Assembly: GCA_025363435.1 (NCBI GenBank)
Contig: JANYDY010000108.1
Coordinates: forward strand, 1-64,000
Direction of reading: 5' to 3'
DNA from: Betaproteobacteria bacterium
GTDB lineage: Bacteria; Pseudomonadota; Gammaproteobacteria; Burkholderiales; SG8-41
Length of the DNA: 64,000 nucleotides
The notes under the pieces were generated by a model, which was given only the letters and a program-made list of their open reading frames with translations, did not search any database and was not told the origin of the DNA. Positions within the stretch are counted from its first letter, which is position 1, and each line of letters begins with the position of its first letter. Both the position numbers and the translations under genes were made by a program. This document shows positions 8,800 to 17,935 of this stretch, piece by piece.

Positions 8800-9203
8800 C
8801 GGCCGCTGAAATAATCGAGCAGTTGTGTGCCGTAGCGTTGCCACAGCCAGACCAGCAGCAATATCCACAGCAGCAAAATAACGGCGGCGGCAATGATGCT
8901 GCGCGGTTTTTCCTTATGCGCGGCGATCCACGCCGCCGCCCGGGCGCGGCTTTCCATCAGAACCGGCGCCGGCACCAGACGCAGAATCAGATAGATGCAT
9001 ACCGGCAGCAGTATTAATTCGTCGAGATAACCGATGAGCGGAATGAAATCGGGAATGAGGTCGACCGGACTGAGAAAATAGCCGACGACCAGCAGCGCAA
9101 ACAATTTCGGCAGCAGCGGCATGCGCGGATTGCGGCAGCAGAACCACAGCGTCATGCCGTCGTTTTTGAGCGCACGCGCCCAGCGCTTGAGTCGCTGCCA
9201 CAT
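8796..9203 (-). CDS. DUF1232 (YkvA family) membrane protein
   Basis: A small 135-residue membrane protein. The DUF1232 core is LLPKLFALLVVGYFLSPVDL followed by IPDFIPLIGYLDELILLPV (about residues 30-70). A strongly hydrophobic C-terminal helix (IIAAAVILLLWILLLVWLW) makes at least two or three membrane segments. The function of the family is unknown. Its start meets the rimO stop at position 9203, so it is probably the last gene of the rluD-to-rimO run. It ends 4 bases into the convergent helicase gene. Confidence 0.85.
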   Translation of the reverse strand: MWQRLKRWARALKNDGMTLWFCCRNPRMPLLPKLFALLVVGYFLSPVDLIPDFIPLIGYLDELILLPVCIYLILRLVPAPVLMESRARAAAWIAAHKEKPRSIIAAAVILLLWILLLVWLWQRYGTQLLDYFSGR

Positions 9204-10558
9204 CAGACGACGGTGGCGTGTAAATCATGCGCATCGGCGGCAACAATGCCGACGCGCACGAATTCTCCCTGTTGCAACGACGCATGCGGCGCGATGTGCA
9301 CTACGCCGTCGATTTCCGGCGCGTCGGCGGCACTGCGCGCAATCGCACCTTCAGCGTCTACGCTATCGATCAACAGGTTCATCGTCTTGCCGATTTTTTG
9401 CTGCAGGCGCTGCGCGCTGATTTTTCCCTGCGTCGCCATGAAACGGGCTTTGCGTTCTTGCTTGATTTCTTCGGGCACCTGATCGGGCAGGGCATTAGCG
9501 GTCGCACCTTCAACCGGCGAATAGGTAAAACAGCCGACGCGGTCGAGCTGCGCCTCTTCAAGAAACGCCAGCAGTTGTTCGAATTCTGCGTCGGTTTCAC
9601 CAGGGAAACCGGCGATGAAAGTGCTGCGTATGGTTAATTCCGGGCAAACGCTGCGCCACTGCTTGATACGCGCAAGATTGTTTTCCGAATTAGCCGGGCG
9701 CTTCATCGCTTTGAGTATGCGCGGGCTGGCGTGCTGGAACGGCACATCGAGATAAGGCAGCACTTTACCGTCGGCCATCAATTCGATTACGTCATCGACG
9801 TGCGGGTACGGATAAACGTAATGCAGGCGCACCCAGACGCCGAGTCCACCGAGTGCCGCGGCCAGATCGAACATCTTTGTCTTCAACGGGCGGCCGCCCC
9901 AGAAACCGGTGCGGTATTTGATGTCAACGCCGTAGGCGCTGGTGTCCTGCGAAATCACCAGCAATTCCTTGACGCCGGATTTCACCAGATTTTCAGCTTC
10001 CTGCATGACATCGCCGACTGGACGGCTGACCAGATCGCCGCGCATCGATGGAATGATGCAGAAAGTGCAGCGGTGATTGCAGCCTTCAGAAATTTTCAGA
10101 TACGCGTAATGTTTCGGCGTCAGACGGATGCCCTGTGGCGGCACCAGATCGGTATAGGGATCGTGCGGTCGCGGCAGATGTTTGTGCACGGCGCGCATGA
10201 CTTCGTCTGTGGCATGCGGGCCGGTGACGGCGAGTACCTTAGGGTGCGCGTCTTTGACGACGCTGCCTTTGGCGCCGAGGCAGCCGGTGACGATGACTTT
10301 GCCGTTCTCGGCGAGCGCTTCACCGATAGCGTCCAGCGATTCTTCCACAGCGGCATCGATAAAGCCGCAGGTGTTGACGACGACGAGGTCGGCATCGGCG
10401 TAACTGGGGGCGACGATATAACCTTCAGCCCGCAGTTCGGTCAGTATGCGTTCGGAATCGACCAGCGCCTTCGGGCAGCCGAGAGAGACAAAACCGACTT
10501 TGGGAACCGCCGCGCGCCGCGACGGGCGCGCGGGCTTAACTGCCTTTGCCGCCTTCAT
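9203..10558 (-). CDS. rimO: Ribosomal protein S12 methylthiotransferase RimO
   Basis: A radical SAM enzyme that adds a methylthio group to the conserved Asp of ribosomal protein S12. The 451-residue product has the N-terminal UPF0004 domain with its three cluster cysteines (SLGCPKA, VNTCGF, VTGCLG). The radical SAM motif is CNHRCTFC in [18 protein letters not shown], and a C-terminal TRAM domain follows. The chosen ATG at 10558 is preceded by CAAGG inside the phaR end and gives MKAAKAVKP before the core; the in-frame ATG at 10570 is an alternative. It overlaps phaR by 23 bases, suggesting translational coupling. Confidence 0.95.
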   Translation of the reverse strand: MKAAKAVKPARPSRRAAVPKVGFVSLGCPKALVDSERILTELRAEGYIVAPSYADADLVVVNTCGFIDAAVEESLDAIGEALAENGKVIVTGCLGAKGSVVKDAHPKVLAVTGPHATDEVMRAVHKHLPRPHDPYTDLVPPQGIRLTPKHYAYLKISEGCNHRCTFCIIPSMRGDLVSRPVGDVMQEAENLVKSGVKELLVISQDTSAYGVDIKYRTGFWGGRPLKTKMFDLAAALGGLGVWVRLHYVYPYPHVDDVIELMADGKVLPYLDVPFQHASPRILKAMKRPANSENNLARIKQWRSVCPELTIRSTFIAGFPGETDAEFEQLLAFLEEAQLDRVGCFTYSPVEGATANALPDQVPEEIKQERKARFMATQGKISAQRLQQKIGKTMNLLIDSVDAEGAIARSAADAPEIDGVVHIAPHASLQQGEFVRVGIVAADAHDLHATVV

Positions 10559-11177
10559 CCTTGGGCGCATCCGCGTCGGGCTGGGCAGCGGCAGGTGCAG
10601 CTGCGCCCGGCGGCGCGAACGGATTGCCGGCCGCGGCAAAATTGGGGAAGGGGAAGCTGCCGAACAGATTGCGCGTTTGCGATTGCATCTGGCGCTGCAT
10701 TTCGATGAACGCGGTCGCACTTTGTTCGAGATAGTTGCCCATCAGGCCCTGCATTGCCGGTCCCTGCATCTTGAGGAACTCGGCCCAGGAGTTGGCGTTC
10801 GGCACCGGCTGCGCGGCATTGCCGTAAATCGCCTGCGACTGATCCTGCAGGCGCTTTTGAATATCGATGAAGGTCTGGATGTTTTTGTCCAGATAGTTGC
10901 CCATCATGCCCTGCATGGTGTTGCCGTAGAAGCGGATGACATTGGTCAGCATGTCGCATGAGAACATCGGCGCGCCCTGCGCGCTTTCCTCTTCAAGAAT
11001 GATTTGCAACAGTATGCTGCGTGTGAGGTCTTCGTGTGACTTTGCGTCCTCGACTTTGAACGCAACATTTTCGAGCACCAGCTTCTTGACGTCGGCCAGC
11101 GTGATATAGCTGCTGGTCGCCGTGTCGTAGAGCCGGCGATTCGGATACTTCTTGATGACTCTGACTTCCTCACTCAT
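10536..11177 (-). CDS. phaR: Polyhydroxyalkanoate synthesis regulator PhaR
   Basis: A DNA- and PHA-granule-binding repressor that controls phasin and pha gene expression. The 213 residues start with the PHB_acc_N domain ([20 protein letters not shown], about residues 6-25). One or two PHB_acc repeats follow, with [11 protein letters not shown], then [19 protein letters not shown] and the similar [20 protein letters not shown]. The tail is rich in Ala and Pro. The gene sits at the end of phaC-phaB-phaR, 154 bases after phaB, so it may have its own promoter and autoregulation. Confidence 0.95.
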   Translation of the reverse strand: MSEEVRVIKKYPNRRLYDTATSSYITLADVKKLVLENVAFKVEDAKSHEDLTRSILLQIILEEESAQGAPMFSCDMLTNVIRFYGNTMQGMMGNYLDKNIQTFIDIQKRLQDQSQAIYGNAAQPVPNANSWAEFLKMQGPAMQGLMGNYLEQSATAFIEMQRQMQSQTRNLFGSFPFPNFAAAGNPFAPPGAAAPAAAQPDADAPKDEGGKGS

Positions 11178-11331
11178 AACGGCCTCTGGCGTTCGTTGCG
11201 GTGGAATTCGAAATCACCCGGTTGCGCGAAGCATTTTTTCGGTGCGTGCAACCGTCCAAATTGGTGCCGATTATGCTGCAATGCGGTAACCCGTGGCAAC
11301 TGCGGCGTTGCGGCGGGTTTTTCGCGGTCGG

Positions 11332-12075
11332 CTACTGCATGTGCTGCCCGCCGTTGATGGCGATATTGGCGCCCGTCACAAAAGCCGCTTCCTCGGAACA
11401 GAGATAGGCCACCAGGCCGGCGACTTCCTCGGGTTTGCCGAGCCGCCCGAGAGGGATTTGCGGAATGATTTTCGAATCGAGCACTTCCTTCGGAATCGCC
11501 ATCACCATCTTGGTGCCGATATAGCCGGGTGAAATGGTGTTGATGGTGACGCCCTTGCGCGCGACTTCCAGCGCCAGTGCCTTGGTGAAGCCGTGCATGC
11601 CTGCCTTGGCCGCGGAATAATTGGTCTGGCCGAAAGCGCCTTTCTGGCCGTTCACCGACGACACGTTGATGACGCGCCCCCAGGCGCGGCTGACCATGCC
11701 GTCGAGCACCGCTTTGCTCATGTTGAAAACGCTGTCGAGATTGGTGTGCATCACTGCGTCCCAATCGACCTTGCCCATTTTCGCAAACGTCTTGTCGCGC
11801 GTGATGCCGGCATTGTTGACCAGCACGTCTATCGGGCCGACTTCGGCTTCGATCTGCTTGACGGCTTTGGCGCAGGAATCAAAATCCGCGACATCGACCT
11901 GCACGGCGTGAAATGTGTGGCCGAGTTTTTTCATCTCGGCGAGCCAGTCGGCAGATTTGGTATTGCCCGGCGAGGAGGTTGCAATCACCTTGAAGTCCAT
12001 ACCGGACAATTTGATGCAGATAGCTTCACCGAGTCCGCCCATGCCACCGGTAACTACCGCGACGCGTTGTGTCAT
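11332..12075 (-). CDS. phaB: Acetoacetyl-CoA reductase PhaB
   Basis: An NADPH-dependent short-chain dehydrogenase that reduces acetoacetyl-CoA to (R)-3-hydroxybutyryl-CoA for PHB synthesis. The 247 residues show the cofactor loop TGGMGGLG (about residues 9-16), NNAGITRD, the catalytic Ser in NVSSVNGQKG, and YSAAKAG with the Tyr-Lys pair. SPGYIGTKMV and the ending GANIAINGGQHMQ are typical of PhaB rather than FabG. It lies 61 bases downstream of phaC. A purine-rich AGGAGAA precedes its ATG. Confidence 0.95.
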   Translation of the reverse strand: MTQRVAVVTGGMGGLGEAICIKLSGMDFKVIATSSPGNTKSADWLAEMKKLGHTFHAVQVDVADFDSCAKAVKQIEAEVGPIDVLVNNAGITRDKTFAKMGKVDWDAVMHTNLDSVFNMSKAVLDGMVSRAWGRVINVSSVNGQKGAFGQTNYSAAKAGMHGFTKALALEVARKGVTINTISPGYIGTKMVMAIPKEVLDSKIIPQIPLGRLGKPEEVAGLVAYLCSEEAAFVTGANIAINGGQHMQ

Positions 12076-12136
12076 TTGATTTCTCCTCGCAAAGTATTCA
12101 AATCAGAATAGTGTTTGCCGCATTCTACCGCTTTGA

Positions 12137-13858
12137 TCAATCGCAACGTTGCCGCACGTAACGGCCGGGTGCCGGTTCGAGTGCCGGATAGGACGGGTTG
12201 CCGGGCGCCGCCGGTGCGTTGACTTTGTCGCCGGCGCGGCTTTCCAGCCAGCTGTTCCAGTGCGTCCACCAGCTGCCGGGGTGACGCTCAGCCGCTTCGA
12301 GCCAGTGCTCAGCGCTAGCCGCGCCGTGGTCGCCGCTCCAGTAATGCCGTTTATTTTTTGCCGCAGGGTTGATCACGCCGGCAATATGGCCGCTGGCGGC
12401 GAGTACAAAGGTTTTGTCACCCGGCAGCAGGCGCGTGTTCTGCCACGCCGTGCGCCAGGGCACGATATGGTCTTCGCGCGACGCCATGAGGTAAACCGGC
12501 AGATCGGCGCGCGTGAGATCGACTGGCACGCCGCACATGGTCAGGCGGCCCGGCACGCAAAGATTGTTTTCGAGATAGGTATTGCGCAGGTAGTACACGT
12601 ACATTGCGCCGGGCAGATTGGTGCTGTCACTGTTCCAGTAGAGCAGATCGAAGGCTTCGGGCTTGCGGCCCTTCAAATAGCTGTTGATGACGTAGTTCCA
12701 GATCAGATCGTTGGCACGCAGACTGGCGAAGGTCAGCGCCAGTTCCTGGCCGCGCATGACGCCGCCTTCGGCATAGAGCGTTTCGCGTTGCGCAACGTAA
12801 TCCTCATCGACGTAGACCGCGAGCTCACCGGTATCGCTGAAGTCGAGCATGGTGGTCAGCAGCGTCGCGCTGGCCGCCGGGCGTTCACCTTTGGTGTGCA
12901 ATACCGCCAGTGCAGTTGCCAGCAGCGTGCCGCCGACGCAGAAGCCCAGCGTGTTGACCTGCTCGACGCCGCAGATTTCGCGCGCCACGTTAATCGCCTT
13001 GATGACGCCGAGTTCGAGGTACTGGTCCCAGGTGAAGTGGCCGAGATCGGCCGGCACATTGCGCCACGACACCATGAACACCGTTTGGCCGTTTTCGACC
13101 GCGAAGCGCACGAATGAATTTTCGGGCTGCAGATCGAGTATGTAGTACTTGTTGATGCACGGCGGCACCATCACCAGGGGGCGCGCAAAAACCGCCACTG
13201 TCTGCGGCCGGTACTGGATCAGTTGTATCAACTCGTTTTCGAAAACGACTTCGCCCGGCGTGACCGCGATATTGCGGCCGATTTCGAACGCCGCTTCGTC
13301 GCTCATGGTGATGCGGTTTTTTTTGATGTCTTCGTTCAGTAGTTCCATGCCGCGGCGCAGGCTTTCCCCGTTTGATTCGGCGGCGAGCTTCAAGACTTCC
13401 GGATTGGTAGCGGCGAAATTGGCCGGTGCTGCGGCATCAATGATCTGACGGGTGAAAAACTCAAGCCGCTTTTTCGCCTGCCCTTCAAGCGGAATCGACG
13501 CCGCCATTTCCCGCAGCCAGCGCGCATTCAACAGGTACGACTGGCGCACATAATCGAAGTAGGGCAGGCCGCGCCACTCCGGCGCGCGGAAGCGGCGGTC
13601 GTTGTCCTCGCCGGGCGCGGTTGTTTCGCCTTGCGCGAGGCGTTGCCAGAGTTGCAACTGTTCGCCGTAAAAGCGCTGCTGCATGCTTTCCCAGTGCGCC
13701 GGGTCCTGATGTATGGCCGCCGTCAACGCGGCAAGAATCGATGCGCTATCGATGTGCGAGTGACCCGACCATGTCGATGACAACGATTCGACGAAGCGGC
13801 GGCCGGCTTCGTTCAGGCTGTCGAGTGCCCGGCGGGCGGATTCGTCAGACGCTGGCAT
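12137..13858 (-). CDS. phaC: Class I poly(3-hydroxyalkanoate) polymerase PhaC
   Basis: Polymerises 3-hydroxyacyl-CoA into storage polyester at the granule surface. The 573-residue length fits class I. The alpha/beta-hydrolase core carries the modified lipase box GFCVGG with catalytic C307; the Asp is in LMASREDHIVPW and the His in LAASGHIAGVINP. An N-terminal PhaC_N domain contains RGLPYFDYVRQSYLLNARWL (from about residue 96). The ATG at 13858 gives MPASDES; the longer frame from 13930 is unlikely because it runs into the transporter gene. It starts 22 bases after the ZIP gene. The cluster lacks a phaA thiolase. Confidence 0.95.
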   Translation of the reverse strand: MPASDESARRALDSLNEAGRRFVESLSSTWSGHSHIDSASILAALTAAIHQDPAHWESMQQRFYGEQLQLWQRLAQGETTAPGEDNDRRFRAPEWRGLPYFDYVRQSYLLNARWLREMAASIPLEGQAKKRLEFFTRQIIDAAAPANFAATNPEVLKLAAESNGESLRRGMELLNEDIKKNRITMSDEAAFEIGRNIAVTPGEVVFENELIQLIQYRPQTVAVFARPLVMVPPCINKYYILDLQPENSFVRFAVENGQTVFMVSWRNVPADLGHFTWDQYLELGVIKAINVAREICGVEQVNTLGFCVGGTLLATALAVLHTKGERPAASATLLTTMLDFSDTGELAVYVDEDYVAQRETLYAEGGVMRGQELALTFASLRANDLIWNYVINSYLKGRKPEAFDLLYWNSDSTNLPGAMYVYYLRNTYLENNLCVPGRLTMCGVPVDLTRADLPVYLMASREDHIVPWRTAWQNTRLLPGDKTFVLAASGHIAGVINPAAKNKRHYWSGDHGAASAEHWLEAAERHPGSWWTHWNSWLESRAGDKVNAPAAPGNPSYPALEPAPGRYVRQRCD

Positions 13859-13880
13859 GATGGTCAGTAGTGCGCCGGCT

Positions 13881-14648
13881 TCAGTGCAGCAATTCGCCGA
13901 CGCCCCACACCGTGGTGACGCCGCCGGCAATCAACAGGATCTGCTGTACGCCGGCGGCGATTTCCGGCCGTTTGTGCAAACCGGGAATCAGATCGGCAAC
14001 CGCGACATAAATCATGCTGGCCGAGGCAAACGCCAGCAGCAGCGGAATGATCTGATGCACTTCCTGCAGCGAGTAATAGGCCATGACGCCGCCCGCCAGC
14101 ATGGCAAGGCTGGACAACGCATTCAGGGCGAGCGCGCGGGCGCGGCTGTAGCCGGAGTGCAGCAGCACCAGAAAATCGCCGACTTCCTGCGGAATTTCAT
14201 GCGCGATGATGGCGATCGAGGTGACGACGCCGACCTGAATGTCAGCGACAAAAGCGGCGGCGATCACCACGCCGTCGACAAAATTGTGCACGGTGTCTCC
14301 GATGATGATCATCATGCCGCTGCGGCCGTGATCGTGTTGCGGCGGCTGCGCGTCGTGCGCGTCGCAGTCGGTTTCGTGGCAGTGGCGCCACAACACCAGT
14401 TTTTCAAGCACGAAGAAAAACAGGATACCGAAGAGGATGGTGGCAGCCACCGGCCGCGCATCGGCGGCGCTGCTGAAGGCATGCGGCAGGATGTCGAGAA
14501 ACACTGCGGCGAGCAGTGCGCCGACGGCGAAACTGATGAGTACCGGAATTTGCGAGGCGCGCGCGTTCCACGCAAAAAGCGCGGCGATAATCACGCTCAG
14601 CAGTCCGCCGATCACGCTTGCGGCAATAATCCAGAGCAATACCGACAT
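13881..14648 (-). CDS. ZIP-family divalent metal transporter
   Basis: A predicted inner-membrane importer of Zn2+ or another divalent cation. The 255 residues contain about eight hydrophobic segments. A His/Asp-rich cytoplasmic loop (HCHETDCDAHDAQPPQHDH, about 89-107) follows TM3. The metal-site signatures are HNFVDGVVIAAAF in TM4 and HEIPQEVGDF in TM5. It lies between pgeF and phaC on the same strand with short gaps (54 and 22 bases), so it is probably co-transcribed. I know of no direct link to PHA metabolism. Confidence 0.9.
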   Translation of the reverse strand: MSVLLWIIAASVIGGLLSVIIAALFAWNARASQIPVLISFAVGALLAAVFLDILPHAFSSAADARPVAATILFGILFFFVLEKLVLWRHCHETDCDAHDAQPPQHDHGRSGMMIIIGDTVHNFVDGVVIAAAFVADIQVGVVTSIAIIAHEIPQEVGDFLVLLHSGYSRARALALNALSSLAMLAGGVMAYYSLQEVHQIIPLLLAFASASMIYVAVADLIPGLHKRPEIAAGVQQILLIAGGVTTVWGVGELLH

Positions 14649-14702
14649 GCGCAGATTCCCGGAAAAGGTGCCGATTATAAATGACGGAACGGGCGCAGCG
14701 AA

Positions 14703-15443
14703 TTAATCGGCATCAAGCCAGATCAGCGCCGCCATGCGGCCGGTCGTTTTGTCGCGCCGGTAGGAGTAAAACCGCCGCGCGCCGGCGACTGTGCAATCGC
14801 CGCCGCCGTAGACCCGTTGCACGCCGCAGGCGGCGAGACGCTGCCGTGCAAGCATGAACAAATCCGCCAGCCACTTGCCTTCGCCGCGGGCCTTGAACGC
14901 CAGCGCGGCACCGGCGTCATGCGCGACAAAGGCATCGCGCACGTCGGCGCCGACTTCAAATGCAGCGGGGCCGATGGCCGGGCCGAGATAGGCGAGCAAC
15001 TGTTTGGCATCGACCTGCATTGCACGAACGGTGTTCTCGATTACACCACTGCTCAAACCGCGCCAGCCCGCGTGTGCCGCCGCAACCACACTGCCGTCGT
15101 CGTCGCACAACAATACCGGCATGCAGTCGGCGATCATTACCGCACAGACGGTGCCGGTTTCGCGCGCGACGCTGGCATCGGCGTCGGTCTCGTCTGCCAG
15201 CGTATCGGCATCGACCACGGTTGCGCCATGCACCTGATGCAGCCAGCGCGGCGCCTGCGGCAGGAATTGCGCAAGCTGTTGGCGATTGGCGTGCACCGCC
15301 TCCAGGTCATCGTCACAGCGCAGGCCGAGATTGAAGCTGCTGAAGGCGCCGCCGCTGACGCCGCCGTTGCGCGTTGTAATCATGCCGTTGACGCGCGCCG
15401 GCGCCGGCCAAACCGGGCTGATCCAGTCGTGCGGCAGTTTCAT
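14703..15443 (-). CDS. pgeF: Purine nucleoside phosphorylase / laccase-domain protein PgeF (YfiH)
   Basis: A 246-residue member of the multicopper polyphenol oxidase/YfiH family. Members have been shown to have purine nucleoside phosphorylase and adenosine deaminase activity, and E. coli PgeF edits muropeptide precursor errors. The zinc-binding residues are visible: LHQVHG (about residue 71), ADCMPVLL (about 107) and AAHAGWRG (about 124). The order rluD-pgeF is widely conserved. Its ATG overlaps the rluD stop by 4 bases, so the two are likely translationally coupled. Confidence 0.9.
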   Translation of the reverse strand: MKLPHDWISPVWPAPARVNGMITTRNGGVSGGAFSSFNLGLRCDDDLEAVHANRQQLAQFLPQAPRWLHQVHGATVVDADTLADETDADASVARETGTVCAVMIADCMPVLLCDDDGSVVAAAHAGWRGLSSGVIENTVRAMQVDAKQLLAYLGPAIGPAAFEVGADVRDAFVAHDAGAALAFKARGEGKWLADLFMLARQRLAACGVQRVYGGGDCTVAGARRFYSYRRDKTTGRMAALIWLDAD

Positions 15444-16411
15444 GCGTCGGTGCGCAGCGCGGCCAGCAGTTGAGAAAAATCCGCCGGCAGCGCGGCTTGC
15501 CAGGCGAGCGTTGCGTCGCTGTCGGGATGTTGTAGTTCGAGCCGCTCGGCGTGCAGGGCCTGCCGCGTGAACGCATTGAGCAGGGCGAGCGCGGAGCGCC
15601 GTGACTTGCCATAGACCGGATCACCAACCAGTGGGTGGCCGAGCGACTGCAAATGCACGCGGATCTGATGCGTGCGTCCGGTTTCGAGCCGGCAGCGCAA
15701 CAGGGTTGCATGCGCGGCAAAACCTTCGAGCACTTCGAAATGCGTGACGGCGGGCCGACCGCGTTCGACCACTGCCATGCGCGTGCGCTGCGTTGGATGG
15801 CGTCCGACCGGCGCGTCAACACGGCCGCCGCGCACGATCGCGCCGTGCACCAGCGCCAGATATTCGCGTTTCACCGTTCTGGCCTGCAACTGGCGCGTCA
15901 GGCTGGTTTGCGCCTGCAGTGTTTTGCCGACAACCAGCAGGCCGCTGGTTTCCTTGTCCAGCCGGTGCACAATGCCGGCGCGCGGCAATCCGGCGAGTGC
16001 CGGTGCGTGCGCGAGCAGCGCGTTCAACATGGTGCCGTTCCAGTTGCCGCTGCCCGGATGCACCACCAGCCCGGCGGGCTTGTTGACGACCAGTATTGCG
16101 GTATCCTCGTAAACAATGTCGAGCGCGATTGCCTCCGGCAGGGCGGCCAGTTCCGCCGCTTCGGCAGACGGGTTGACGGCGATTAATTCACCGCCGTAAA
16201 CGCGGTTTTTCGGCTGCGCGGCATGGCCTTCGATGATGACGCGGCCCTCGCGGATCCAGCGCGTAATGCGGTTGCGCGAAAATTCAGGCAACAAACTGGC
16301 GATTGCCTGGTCCAAACGCAGACCGGCGCAGTCGGCCGGCACGGTCAACTGAATCGACGCCGGCCCGGCAGTGCCTGCGTTATAATTTTGCTGTTTAGCG
16401 GCAAGGATCAT
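15440..16411 (-). CDS. rluD: 23S rRNA pseudouridine 1911/1915/1917 synthase
   Basis: Isomerises uridines in helix 69 of 23S rRNA. The 323 residues start with an S4-like domain (LRLDQAIASLLPEFSRNRIT, about 31-50). The RsuA/RluD catalytic domain follows, with the active Asp in IVHRLDKETSGLLVV and GRTHQIRVHLQSLGHPLVGD. The only upstream ATG (16411) adds about 22 non-conserved residues. That region also contains a TATAAT element reading toward bamD, so the true start may lie further inside. It is divergent from bamD with two bases between the annotated starts. Confidence 0.95.
   Translation of the reverse strand: MILAAKQQNYNAGTAGPASIQLTVPADCAGLRLDQAIASLLPEFSRNRITRWIREGRVIIEGHAAQPKNRVYGGELIAVNPSAEAAELAALPEAIALDIVYEDTAILVVNKPAGLVVHPGSGNWNGTMLNALLAHAPALAGLPRAGIVHRLDKETSGLLVVGKTLQAQTSLTRQLQARTVKREYLALVHGAIVRGGRVDAPVGRHPTQRTRMAVVERGRPAVTHFEVLEGFAAHATLLRCRLETGRTHQIRVHLQSLGHPLVGDPVYGKSRRSALALLNAFTRQALHAERLELQHPDSDATLAWQAALPADFSQLLAALRTDA
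16381..16386 (+). promoter_or_regulatory. Consensus -10 element upstream of bamD
   Basis: TATAAT matches the sigma-70 -10 consensus exactly and lies 28 bases before the bamD ATG, within the annotated rluD 5' end. No good -35 box is seen 16-18 bases upstream. The leader would be about 20 bases and includes the AAGGA ribosome binding site. Confidence 0.5.
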
Positions 16412-16413
16412 TT

Positions 16414-17205
16414 ATGCGTTCAAGTTTAGCGTTAATTCTTGTGCTTTGCGTGTCAGCCTGCGGCCTGTTGCCCGAACAGGTTGATGAGACCAAAGGCTGG
16501 TCGGCGCAGAAGCTCTATACGAGTGCTAAGGACAAGCTTGATGGGGGCCAGTTTGAGGCTGCCGTCAAGATGTACGAGAAGCTGGAGTCGCGTTATCCGT
16601 ACGGCCGCTACGCGCAGCAGGGGCAGCTTGATATCGCCTACGCCTATTACAAGGACAAGGAAATCGCCTCTGCCATTACCGCTGCCGAGCGCTTTATAAA
16701 ATTGCATCCGAACCACCCGAACGTTGATTACGCCTATTACCTGCGCGGTCTGGCGAATTTCAATGACGATCTGGGCCTGCTTGGTTCCTATGCGGGGCAG
16801 GACATGAGCGAACGCGATCCGAAAGCTGCGCGTGAAGCGTTTAATGCGTTCAAGGATCTGGTGACGCGTTTTCCCGACAGTAAGTACGCGCCGGATGCAG
16901 TGCAGCGACTGAATTATCTAGTCAATACACTGGCGCTCAATGAGGTGCATGTGGCGCGTTACTACATGAAGCGCGGCGCCTACGTTGCCGCGGCGAATCG
17001 CGCGCAGTTCGCCTTGAAGACCTATCCGCAGGCGACGGCCAACGAGGAGGGCCTGCTGATTCTAGTGCAGGCTTACGACAAACTCGGCATGACCGATTTG
17101 CGCAATGATGCCGAACGTGTCCTCAAGACCAATTTCCCTAAAAGCAAATATCTAAGCGGCAAGGCTGAAAGCGGCAAGCCGTGGTGGCAGCTCTGGAACT
17201 GGTAG
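16414..17205 (+). CDS. bamD: Outer-membrane assembly lipoprotein BamD (ComL)
   Basis: An essential lipoprotein of the BAM complex that folds beta-barrel proteins into the outer membrane. The 263 residues begin with a lipoprotein signal ending LCVSACG (C16 lipidated). Five tetratricopeptide-like repeats follow, including LYTSAKDKLDGGQFEAAVKM, SRYPYGRYAQQGQLDIAYAY and DYAYYLRGLANF. An AAGGA ribosome site precedes the ATG. The gene is divergent from rluD, an arrangement also familiar from other betaproteobacteria. A strong hairpin follows the stop. Confidence 0.95.
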   Translation: MRSSLALILVLCVSACGLLPEQVDETKGWSAQKLYTSAKDKLDGGQFEAAVKMYEKLESRYPYGRYAQQGQLDIAYAYYKDKEIASAITAAERFIKLHPNHPNVDYAYYLRGLANFNDDLGLLGSYAGQDMSERDPKAAREAFNAFKDLVTRFPDSKYAPDAVQRLNYLVNTLALNEVHVARYYMKRGAYVAAANRAQFALKTYPQATANEEGLLILVQAYDKLGMTDLRNDAERVLKTNFPKSKYLSGKAESGKPWWQLWNW

Positions 17206-17244
17206 GTTCTTAACTATCGGGCTTCGGCGGTGCGCTAGCGCGCG

Positions 17245-17277
17245 GCCTCAAGATACCTCGCGGAGGTATCTTGAGGC
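17245..17277. terminator. 15-bp perfect hairpin between bamD and a convergent gene
   Basis: GCCTCAAGATACCTC and its exact reverse complement GAGGTATCTTGAGGC are separated by GCG. The stem sits 39 bases after the bamD stop and 33 bases before the stop of the convergent glycine-zipper gene. There is no T-tract on either side, so it may be a Rho-independent-like block or an mRNA 3'-end stabiliser for both genes. Confidence 0.55.
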
Positions 17278-17310
17278 AGATCAGGCAAGCCGCAGATTTG
17301 CTGCGGGCGG

Positions 17311-17859
17311 TTAGATGCGTGTCAGCCTGCCATCGACGAAACGCACCTTGTCGCCGCTGCGAAAGCCCGGTTCGGCGTCGTAGCTGACGCTGCGCGTGGT
17401 GCCGTCATCCATGCGCACATTGACTTCGTAATGCGAGGTCTTCTTGACGTTCTTTTCGACCTGGTGCCCGGCATAGGCGCCGCCGGCGGCGCCGAGGATG
17501 GTGGCTGCCGTGTTGCCACGACCCGAACCGATTTGATTGCCGAGCAGGCCGCCCAGCACACCGCCGGCGATCACACCGACGGCACTGCCTTCGCCGGCTT
17601 TTTCGATCACGCGTATGGTATCGACGGTGCCGCAGTTGGTGCAGGGCGGTGCGGCGGGGGCCGCTTGTTGCTGTACCGGCTGCGCGGGTTGGACTGCTGG
17701 AGCGGGCGCGGCCGGCACAACAGGTTGTGCCGTTTGCGCCGTTTGCGTTTGCACCGGCTGCGCCGATTGATAGCGGTAGTCCTGCGCGTATGCAGACATC
17801 GCCAGAACAGCGGCGCCGCCTGCGATCAGCGACTGAATAATTTTATGGTGTGTAAACAT
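17311..17859 (-). CDS. Glycine-zipper 2TM domain outer-membrane-type protein
   Basis: A 182-residue exported protein with a signal peptide ending AMSAYAQ (about residue 26). A Gln/Pro/Ala-rich linker (about 27-75) follows, with a CTNC pair. The glycine-zipper block VIAGGVLGGLLGNQIGSGRG continues into AAGGAYAGHQVEKNVK (about 95-140), as in SlyB/YmgG/RickA-type envelope proteins. The C-terminus (YEVNVRMDDGTTRSVSYD) resembles the beta-rich tail of these proteins. Members are linked to envelope integrity; the precise role here is unknown. An AGGAGG site precedes the ATG. Confidence 0.85.
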   Translation of the reverse strand: MFTHHKIIQSLIAGGAAVLAMSAYAQDYRYQSAQPVQTQTAQTAQPVVPAAPAPAVQPAQPVQQQAAPAAPPCTNCGTVDTIRVIEKAGEGSAVGVIAGGVLGGLLGNQIGSGRGNTAATILGAAGGAYAGHQVEKNVKKTSHYEVNVRMDDGTTRSVSYDAEPGFRSGDKVRFVDGRLTRI

Positions 17860-17935
17860 GCAGTCCTCCTTGGCTGTGGTTGCCGGCGAATTATATTCCA
17901 GTCGTTACAGGCTTTGCTGCGACTTGCGTCACGGA

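Noticed and set aside
11178-11331. A PhaR operator between phaR and phaB
   Set aside because: Some TGC-rich words occur, such as GCTGCAATGC, but they do not form a convincing repeated operator.
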